35,610 nt of DNA from contig CAZWUZ010000007.1 of the NCBI GenBank assembly GCA_964637655.1, positions 1 to 35,610 of the forward strand, read 5' to 3'. This document shows, piece after piece, positions 29,780 to 35,610 of this stretch. This DNA is from CAZWUZ01 sp964637655 [NCBI: uncultured bacterium] (lineage in GTDB: Bacteria > DAOPZR01). The position numbers and the translations under genes were made by a program. Position 1 is the first letter of the stretch; each line of letters opens with the position of its first letter. Under the pieces are notes generated by a model. That model was given only the letters and a program-made list of their open reading frames with translations, was not told where the DNA came from and ran no database searches.

Positions 29780-32077
29780 CTAGACATGATTTATCTCAAA
29801 CATTCCTCGCTCTGTTCCATGCACGCACACATAGCGCCATATCTGATTACCATCCCCTAATCTGGTGTCCGCTTCATCAAGTGTTCTCATATGCTTCTTC
29901 AGCACTTCCCCTGCACCAATGAAAATCATATTTACGAATGGATCATCTATCTTTTTCAATGCCTCAAACGTCATGTTGAACTTGTTCACAAGATTCGGTG
30001 CTACTCTTTCGACTGCGCGAACATATTGAACTTGAAGAGGTCCCGCTAACAATAACAACGCCCTACCAGAACGCTGTGGCATAGTAATCTCACTCTGTGA
30101 CCAGAATTCCCTTCCAGTTATAACCGAATATGTATTCGTGATCGTGCTAATCCCGGGAAGCAGCCCGGATATTGTGTCTGCCTTTTTGTCCAAGTTGAAC
30201 AATTTCAATATTTGTCTTGTTTTGTCCAATGCATCCTGTGCCCCATACATGACATTTTCAAGAAAATCCTTCATTGCGGCCGATGCATTAGTGAGATCAG
30301 GCAATGGGAATTCGGTTGGCTCTTCGTAGGGACGAACACGCCTGGGTGCACTATATCCTGCCATGTATGATCCACGCACAGGCTGGCTACTTACTGCCAT
30401 CCTTTGTACTCCCGTATTTATCGGTTCAAGATAATATGCTGGAGGTGAAATAACAACTGGACGGTTGTTGCTCCGAGGATTTGCGTAGGATATGCTTCCC
30501 GCATTCAATTGCTGGTTGCCATCTATCCGCGCAATAGCCGGGAATTCGTTCTGAGCATTTTGATCATCTTCCCACTGAGGATCAGCAAAATCAGGATTAC
30601 TATTTACTTGTCTAGCCTCGCTCGAACTAGAATGTTGCTGACTTTCCGGCCATGTCACTGTGGTGTTTGCTTCTCGAGCAGAGTTATTCGGAGTGGCTTC
30701 CCTCTGCTGATCGGCATTATTTCGCTCCTCGGCCGTCGCAGTAGATGTTTGTTGCCAAACATCGTCGTTTTCTTGTTGTGTGACCGATATTGTTGGCAGA
30801 GCGCCCTCTGTGGCCGTGCTATTTTCATCTTCTGTACTTATGGGATATGTATTGAGCCATACATCATCACTATTCTGGTATTGGTCCGATACAATGTTTG
30901 TTTCTCTCCATACGTCAGAATCCTGCTGTTCTTCGGTTCGAGTCGGGACGTACACTTCATCCCATATGCTTTCATTATTATTCTCAATATCACTGTTGTC
31001 TAATGTTTGCTGACCTCGTGTGTCTTCTGCCGCCTCCCTGGCTATTATCATCGAAGGCGTGTCGGAATATGGTAGATTGTTTGTATTCAGAACACGCAGT
31101 ACATTCTCTTCGTTATCCGCCGGCGCATCAGACACATTTTCATCCGGGAACGTATTAGCTCTGCTGATCGCATCTCTAATTATCCTGCGCATCTGTTCAG
31201 CCACCACCGGATTCCACTGGTTGCCATGCGCGAGTTGTTCATAGCTATTCAGGGGTAATGCACTCGTGCTCCTGTACTGCTCCGTAACCGGCTCGGTCGG
31301 TGTTCTGCGCAACATTTGACGGTAATCTGCAGCGAATTGCCCGTAGATGTCGTATGCGCCAAACGCACGCAAGAGGAACGACAATATTTGTCTCCCCATG
31401 TATTTGCTCTGGTATTCATCATACACATTAGCTCGCTTCAAAAATTCCCTGTCGTTTTCGCGCAATTTCGATAAATCAACTCTTTCTCGCACTGCCCATA
31501 TAAGTTGTTGCTGGCTACCATATGACCTCCGTTCAAGCGCGCCCTGTTTCAATATTAGTGACACCCACTCCCCCGCTTCCAAAGACGACAATGTCCGCAA
31601 ACGCGCCGGCTCATTGTATCGAGGGCCACCACGGTGTTTATCCATGCAGTATATTTTATGACGTATCCTTACATGTACGCCCGGCGGAATCGTCATCGTT
31701 CCTTTGGTTTCAAGTTCATACATGAGCATTGCAGTAAGATACAATCGACCTATCTTTCGAAGACACGCAGCAAGCTCGTTTGTCCTCGGTCCGTTCGGAT
31801 CAGCAGCCCATCTACGCAGCTTTAGTCTCTCTGTCGATAATTCCCTCAATATTTTGTTTGCGTCTGGTTGCGAAAGATCAATGATCGTATTTGTTTCGGC
31901 GTCAAGATTCAGATCGCTGAGCGATGGTTCATCTATTGATTGCAGTGTGGGCTCCCCATCCTCAGCATATAACTGCACTGGAAACATACACCCGACGAAA
32001 CACGTCAATGTCAGGTATGTGATCAGTCGTCTTACACGTGCTACCGGGGATTGAGGGGCACCAGAAGGGTTGCGCAT
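29780..32077 (-). CDS. Large exported protein with Trp-spaced low-complexity linker
   Basis: A 765-residue protein with a signal peptide (basic start, hydrophobic 18-35, probable cleavage near LYA, 38). Residues 50-310 form a helical domain that is not recognised. Residues 320-510 are an Asn/Gln/Ser/Thr/Glu-rich linker in which Trp recurs at 372, 390, 407, 441 and 476, mostly in DDVWxxT-like contexts, a spacing of about 17 residues or twice that. The C-terminal part (590-765) is folded. Its SGLLPGISTITNTYSVITGR segment loosely resembles the pre-toxin regions of polymorphic toxins, which is only a guess. The ATG has GAGG six bases upstream. It is the first gene of the exported-protein operon. 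Confidence 0.78.
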   Translation of the reverse strand: MRNPSGAPQSPVARVRRLITYLTLTCFVGCMFPVQLYAEDGEPTLQSIDEPSLSDLNLDAETNTIIDLSQPDANKILRELSTERLKLRRWAADPNGPRTNELAACLRKIGRLYLTAMLMYELETKGTMTIPPGVHVRIRHKIYCMDKHRGGPRYNEPARLRTLSSLEAGEWVSLILKQGALERRSYGSQQQLIWAVRERVDLSKLRENDREFLKRANVYDEYQSKYMGRQILSFLLRAFGAYDIYGQFAADYRQMLRRTPTEPVTEQYRSTSALPLNSYEQLAHGNQWNPVVAEQMRRIIRDAISRANTFPDENVSDAPADNEENVLRVLNTNNLPYSDTPSMIIAREAAEDTRGQQTLDNSDIENNNESIWDEVYVPTRTEEQQDSDVWRETNIVSDQYQNSDDVWLNTYPISTEDENSTATEGALPTISVTQQENDDVWQQTSTATAEERNNADQQREATPNNSAREANTTVTWPESQQHSSSSEARQVNSNPDFADPQWEDDQNAQNEFPAIARIDGNQQLNAGSISYANPRSNNRPVVISPPAYYLEPINTGVQRMAVSSQPVRGSYMAGYSAPRRVRPYEEPTEFPLPDLTNASAAMKDFLENVMYGAQDALDKTRQILKLFNLDKKADTISGLLPGISTITNTYSVITGREFWSQSEITMPQRSGRALLLLAGPLQVQYVRAVERVAPNLVNKFNMTFEALKKIDDPFVNMIFIGAGEVLKKHMRTLDEADTRLGDGNQIWRYVCVHGTERGMFEINHV

Positions 32078-32187
32078 GCCGCACCTCGTAGGCCATCCGC
32101 GCTGTGCGGGCGAGGCTGTCGCCCGTCAACGGATGACGGAGATTTATTTCAACGTGTTTCGTAGCAATTCTGCTAGTAAAACAACGT

Positions 32188-32547
32188 TTACTTATCTTCC
32201 TTTTTTTCAGCCTGATACCTTTGATAGTTGCGAAATACATCTTCCAGCGCAGCAATAAGCGCTCTTTTGGTAACACTATAATGCCGCGTTTCAATCTGTT
32301 CTATGCATTCCCGAACGCCAGCCTCGATATCAAAACCTAGCAGCGTATTACCGAGGATCTTTTCTACAAGCGACGACACTACGTTGCAATTCACATCAAC
32401 AACTTTATTGTCTTTGGGATCTAGCTCAATCTCAACGCTCATATATCCGCATGAATTACGAGCAGTCATATTTTCGGGAAGTCGCGAAAACCCAGAGATA
32501 ATTATAGTATCTGGTCGAAGTTTTGTCATTTCATTTTTTATCTTCAT
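32188..32547 (-). CDS. DUF3870 domain protein
   Basis: A 119-residue cytoplasmic protein that fits DUF3870 along nearly its whole length: an N-terminal strand with SGFSRLPENMTA, then SVEIELDPKDNKVVDVNCNV, then VEKILGNTLLGFD, and the C-terminal IETRHYSVTKRALIAALEDV with a final NYQRYQ. DUF3870 proteins have no known biochemical function. The ATG has AGGGGA six bases upstream. The leader carries nested inverted repeats. It lies between the clpP operon and the exported-protein operon, all leftward. The 110 bases between it and the exported-protein gene are more GC-rich and show no gene. Confidence 0.8.
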   Translation of the reverse strand: MKIKNEMTKLRPDTIIISGFSRLPENMTARNSCGYMSVEIELDPKDNKVVDVNCNVVSSLVEKILGNTLLGFDIEAGVRECIEQIETRHYSVTKRALIAALEDVFRNYQRYQAEKKEDK

Positions 32548-32568
32548 TTACTTCCCCTTTATCTGTAT

Positions 32569-32617
32569 CTGTGGGGGGATTATTACTTTTTATTCCCCCT
32601 AAGTCAACTCCCCACAG
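32569..32617 (-). promoter_or_regulatory. Nested inverted repeats in the DUF3870 leader
   Basis: CTGTGGGG (32569-32576) and CCCCACAG (32610-32617) are perfect complements. An inner pair, a run of G at 32573-32578 and CCCCC at 32595-32599, competes for the same bases. On the transcript the C-run could also pair with the AGGGGA ribosome site about 20 bases further on. This could be a switchable leader structure. A TTGACT lies just upstream, without a convincing -10. Confidence 0.45.
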
Positions 32618-32666
32618 ACGCCAACAGCACTTACTATCATCATAAGTATAAGTAGTCAACCCCCCC

Positions 32667-33332
32667 TCATTCTCCTGTCACGAAGCCAGCAAGACGAACC
32701 GACATTGGAATTCTTCCTTTGTACTCTGACAAATCAATCGGCGATGGAGTTACAATCTCGTCAATCAGCCCATATGCCAACGCCTCTTTCGCCGTCATCC
32801 ACCGGTTGCGATCGAAATCCCGCGTGACCTTACCCACCGGCTGCCCGGTCACCTCGGCGATCATTCCGTACAGGCGTTCCCGGAGTCGCACGACATGAAC
32901 CGCTTCGATGGCAATGTCGCTCGCCTGTCCCTGCACACCGCTCAGCGGCTGGTGCAACATCAACTCACAATTCGGCATCACTTTTCGCTTCCCGCGCGGC
33001 GCCGCGCAGGTCAACAGCATGGCACCCATCGACGCGCAACATCCGGTTCCAATCGTAGTGATCGGATTCGGCACCAGCCGGCAGAGGTCGATCATCGCCA
33101 GGCCGTCGTAGACGCCGCCACCAGGAGAATTGACATATAGTGTTATATTTCGTTGCGGATCCTCGTCGCTGATCGCAAGCAGCTGCAACATCAGAGCGTG
33201 ACTCGCCGACTCGTCGATCATACCGCTCACCATGATGATCCCCTGGCGGAGCAGGCGTTCCGTCAGCGATTGGCCGCCGCACGAGGTTTCTCTCTCGATT
33301 CTGATAAGCCCGGTCGCGTCTCTGGTCGTCAT
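32667..33332 (-). CDS. clpP: ClpP-type serine protease
   Basis: A 221-residue S14-family protease. The catalytic triad is Ser101 (CCASMGAMLL), His127 (LMLHQPL) and Asp172 (TRDFDRNRW). The NSPGGGVYDGLAM motif and DEIVTPSPID are also typical. Housekeeping ClpP is an ATP-dependent tetradecamer fed by ClpA/ClpX; no Clp ATPase gene is seen here, so it may use the host's or act alone. GGAGG lies eight bases before the ATG, which is one base after the stop of the acidic protein gene. Together with the coupling-protein gene it forms a three-gene operon on the mobile element. A frameshifted relic of a similar gene is at 24125-24206. Confidence 0.93.
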   Translation of the reverse strand: MTTRDATGLIRIERETSCGGQSLTERLLRQGIIMVSGMIDESASHALMLQLLAISDEDPQRNITLYVNSPGGGVYDGLAMIDLCRLVPNPITTIGTGCCASMGAMLLTCAAPRGKRKVMPNCELMLHQPLSGVQGQASDIAIEAVHVVRLRERLYGMIAEVTGQPVGKVTRDFDRNRWMTAKEALAYGLIDEIVTPSPIDLSEYKGRIPMSVRLAGFVTGE

Positions 33333-33333
33333 G

Positions 33334-33852
33334 TCACTTTCCTCCTTCTGTTGCTACCCACTCATACACATAGGTCGCCATCTCGTTGTGCAGCCGTGCG
33401 GTCTCCTCAGGTCGCTCGCCCCAGGCTACCATGCGCTGGTAAGTATCTGATGCGCGCGGGTCCGCCTGCGGCTGAGGGCGTGGCGGCGGCGCTGGTTTTT
33501 GATCATTGTCGTCAGCGTTGTCGCTATCTTCCACATCGATACCTTGCTCATCGTAATCATCCTCATCAGCATTCTCATCCAGCGCGCGCAGGCTCGGAGT
33601 CATCTTGATTTCCGATGTTGCGGCGTGCTTCTGTCGTCGCTGTGCCACTTCGCGCTTGTGCCGCGCAATCACTTCATCTACGATCTGATTGGCTCGGGCA
33701 CTGTCCCCCCTACCGACCTTAGCAAACAGCAGCGCATAATTGACCCGTTCCTCCAGCTCCAGGTCATCCATTTGCTGTTGCAGGGATGTCCGCGTTTTTC
33801 CTTTCTGCTGTTGATCCTCTCTCTTGCTGCCTGCATCGTCATTCTGCTTCAT
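33334..33852 (-). CDS. Acidic low-complexity protein of the clpP operon
   Basis: A 172-residue protein, not recognised. Residues 1-85 are charged and helical (MDDLELEERVNYALLFAKVG and EVIARHKREVAQRRQKHAA), residues 92-118 are a run rich in Asp and Glu, 119-130 are Pro-rich (PAPPPRPQPQ), and the last 35 form a small helical segment (DTYQRMVAWGERPEETARLH). There is no signal peptide. Its ATG overlaps the stop of the coupling-protein gene by four bases (ATGA), and its stop lies one base from the clpP start, so the three are translated together. It could be a linker or adaptor between the ATPase and the protease, which is inference from position only. Confidence 0.8.
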   Translation of the reverse strand: MKQNDDAGSKREDQQQKGKTRTSLQQQMDDLELEERVNYALLFAKVGRGDSARANQIVDEVIARHKREVAQRRQKHAATSEIKMTPSLRALDENADEDDYDEQGIDVEDSDNADDNDQKPAPPPRPQPQADPRASDTYQRMVAWGERPEETARLHNEMATYVYEWVATEGGK

Positions 33853-35610
33853 GACGCTACCTCCTCCGGCAGTGTCGGATCCACCCCGACTACGTATCCG
33901 CTCAAATCCGGCACAGGTGCAGCACTATCCTCGCCGGCACCCGATTCGCGCAGTTTGATGTCCGCCACGTTGTCCTTATCACGTTCTCGCTCAACGTTCC
34001 GCCCCAGCTCCACCACCGTCTCGCCGAACGCATCTGCCATCAGCCCCGGCAGCCGAACCCGCTTCCCCCCGCGTCCATCATCGCGCAGGGTAGCCGTAGA
34101 GATAACCGTCACGCGCCCGAGGTCAACCAGGTCACGAAACCGTCCGTACTCCACTCGCCGACGCTCGATAAATGGCTGGGCCGCATGATACATTGCCCCA
34201 CCCGGACGTGACAGATTATCCGACAATGCATCAGCATCGTCTAGCACGACAACCGCGCTTTCCATCCTTACCTTGTCATACGAGCAACGCTCGGCGAGTT
34301 CAGCGACGAGATTCCGTCCGCGCGCGAGCTCGTGCCGTCCACACACAACTAGTGCCGCGACGCCTTCGGCCGCGCAGCGCTCCGCGATCGATTCCGCCAC
34401 CCGCGACTTGCCGCTCCCAGGCGTGCCCGCAAGCAGGATGCGGTTACCAATGATGTCTCCGTCGTGGTCAAGAGCCTCGGCGAGCGCCGCGTCACGCCGG
34501 CGCGCCAGGTCCGACGCCTGCTCGACGCGGATTTGCGCGGCGTGGCCCCAGTCAGCGAAGCACGGCGGGAGCTCGATTAGCTGCACATCAGTATCTCTGT
34601 CGCGGTAGAGTAATGCCTCGAACGGACGCAGCTTGCGCAGGCAGCCCACGTCAGTCAGGCCTTTTCCGCCGAACAGCTTGCCGAGGTCGTCAGTGATGTC
34701 CTGCCTGAGCATAATCTGGTTCTGCATGTTCTGGATCAGGTTATTCACGGCCGCCTTACCCCGGTCACCAGCCGCGGCATACAGTGCACCGAGTTCCTGC
34801 GTGGCGCATACCATCCCTGCCCGCGCCTGGCGGCACATCGCTGCGAATTGGTCATCGCTTCCCGACTTAGCACCCACTGTGAGGAAGTTCTGGTATTCAT
34901 CGCATATGAAAAACACCGGACGTGTCTGCTCAAGCGTCTCGTCAGTGATACGTCGCATGACCGACGAATAGAATCTCGCCTTGAGCATCAAGCCGACGAA
35001 CCTTGCCATTTCGCCATGCGCGGACTGTGGCATGTGCAACACGACAATCATTCCGTCATTGATAATGTCCTCTATCTCAGCAGCCTTCTCATGCCGTCTA
35101 GGATCGAATGTCCTGCACATATCATACCCAGAGAAGTCATGCAGGAACCGATTGATTTCGGCTTCGATCGAAGCTTTGACGCGGCCATCTTGGTCGTTGT
35201 GTCTCACAAAGTACTTGCGCAAGTAATCGACCGTGTATCGTTCCTCGCTTGTTTTCGCTGCGCGCGGATTGTCGAGCACCGTCGCGACCATGCGCCGAAC
35301 TTCGGCATCCTGCCCAAGCAGATGCAGCAGATCACCGACACCGACTGGACGCGTCATATCATTAGCGTGCGTCCTCAACAGCAACACATAGTTTTTGACC
35401 AGTTCTTCCGCGCTCTGCAGCCAAAACGCTTCTCTCGGGTCCATGCCACCGGCGATCGTGACCGCTGCAGTTACGATCGTCGACGCAATGGCCGCCGCCG
35501 GCATCGATCCTGGGAACATCCTAATCTTGTGGTCGCCATGCGGGTCCAACACAACGACATCCTCCTCTCTCCCGCAAGCGCGCGCCCATTGCACAATGTA
35601 CGGAGTCAGG
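33849..35610 (-). CDS. Type IV coupling-protein ATPase fused to a second P-loop domain (5' end outside window)
   Basis: The visible part (581 residues from a GTG at 35594) is open to the right edge, so the N-terminal region with any membrane anchor and first Walker A is missing. VVVLDPHGD near the start and RPVFFICDEYQNF (225-237, Walker B) with CRQARAGMVCATQELGALYA match VirD4/TraD/TraG-type coupling proteins, which bring DNA to a conjugation channel. From about 370 a second ATPase module follows: LAGTPGSGKSR (388-398, Walker A) and AVVVLDDADAL (447-457, Walker B). The tail after 530 is charged. A C-terminal AAA-like P-loop domain is not part of standard coupling proteins. It overlaps the acidic protein gene by four bases. 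Confidence 0.85.
   Translation of the reverse strand, partial: LTPYIVQWARACGREEDVVVLDPHGDHKIRMFPGSMPAAAIASTIVTAAVTIAGGMDPREAFWLQSAEELVKNYVLLLRTHANDMTRPVGVGDLLHLLGQDAEVRRMVATVLDNPRAAKTSEERYTVDYLRKYFVRHNDQDGRVKASIEAEINRFLHDFSGYDMCRTFDPRRHEKAAEIEDIINDGMIVVLHMPQSAHGEMARFVGLMLKARFYSSVMRRITDETLEQTRPVFFICDEYQNFLTVGAKSGSDDQFAAMCRQARAGMVCATQELGALYAAAGDRGKAAVNNLIQNMQNQIMLRQDITDDLGKLFGGKGLTDVGCLRKLRPFEALLYRDRDTDVQLIELPPCFADWGHAAQIRVEQASDLARRRDAALAEALDHDGDIIGNRILLAGTPGSGKSRVAESIAERCAAEGVAALVVCGRHELARGRNLVAELAERCSYDKVRMESAVVVLDDADALSDNLSRPGGAMYHAAQPFIERRRVEYGRFRDLVDLGRVTVISTATLRDDGRGGKRVRLPGLMADAFGETVVELGRNVERERDKDNVADIKLRESGAGEDSAAPVPDLSGYVVGVDPTLPEEVAS

Larger units (their letters stand above)
18366..35610. 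mobile_element. Putative ICE integrated in tRNA-Leu, right end outside window
   Basis: At least 17.2 kb. The left border is the broken tRNA-Leu gene. The tyrosine recombinase lies within about 60 bases of it, and its 3' end faces the border. A small helix-turn-helix gene overlaps the integrase and could be an excisionase or control protein. At the far end a type IV coupling-protein ATPase points to conjugative transfer, though relaxase and mating-pore genes are not in view. GC content changes sharply at the border and varies inside: the phosphoesterase pair is moderately GC-rich, while the region around 23200-24000 is strongly AT-rich, suggesting mosaic assembly. An integrative plasmid or defective element is the alternative to a full ICE. 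Confidence 0.75.

Noticed and set aside
31962-32294. A 110-codon open frame on the minus strand overlapping the 765-residue exported protein and the DUF3870 gene.
   Set aside because: It conflicts with two better-supported genes that have ribosome sites and domain or signal-peptide evidence.

Overview
The window joins two kinds of DNA. Positions 1 to about 18,365 are very GC-rich, densely packed chromosome. From there to the right edge the sequence is visibly less GC-rich and mosaic, and carries integrase and conjugation-type genes. Lipobox proteins, signal peptides, a CpaF/TadA-type secretion ATPase, a DUF2723 membrane protein and families of GC-rich intergenic repeats suggest a Gram-negative bacterium, perhaps of the Planctomycetes-Verrucomicrobia-Lentisphaerae-Kiritimatiellae group. 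That placement is inference; no rRNA or marker gene proves it.

Chromosomal part. A CpaF/TadA ATPase, cut by the left edge, reads rightward into a 550-base repeat-filled gap. It faces ten leftward genes: pckG, an M50 site-2 protease, scpA, scpB, an RluB-type pseudouridine synthase, pheA, tyrA, aroA, cmk and plsC. Most of these overlap or nearly touch, which suggests one long transcription unit driven by a good sigma-70-type promoter ahead of pckG. The only large break is a 334-base, repeat-filled gap between aroA and cmk. The unit covers PEP formation from oxaloacetate, the end of the shikimate and Phe/Tyr pathways, chromosome condensation and phospholipid synthesis. Further right lie a CorA-type transporter, a small helical protein with a near-consensus promoter and an 11-bp GC terminator, a DUF2723 glycosyltransferase-like membrane protein, a large lipoprotein and an orphan DUF104 antitoxin-like gene.

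Mobile part. A tRNA-Leu(CAA) gene with its own promoter breaks off just after the anticodon stem at about 18,365. A tyrosine recombinase and a small helix-turn-helix protein follow, so this looks like the left attachment site of an integrative and conjugative element (ICE) that runs past the right edge. Next come two overlapping metallophosphoesterase genes, one resembling eukaryotic RNA lariat debranching enzyme Dbr1 and one resembling MPPED1/2. They are divergent from an XRE-HD-GYP fusion gene, across a control region with three perfect dyads. Then follow a PBECR4-like nuclease candidate, a frameshifted clpP remnant, and a duplicated-module membrane protein that converges on a four-gene operon of exported proteins. 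The window ends with a DUF3870 gene and an operon of a coupling-protein ATPase fused to a second P-loop domain, an acidic linker protein and a ClpP-type protease.

The most interesting parts are the Dbr1-like/MPPED-like/XRE-HD phosphoesterase cassette, the double-ATPase coupling protein next to clpP, and the exported-protein cargo. None of these assignments could be tested by database search here.
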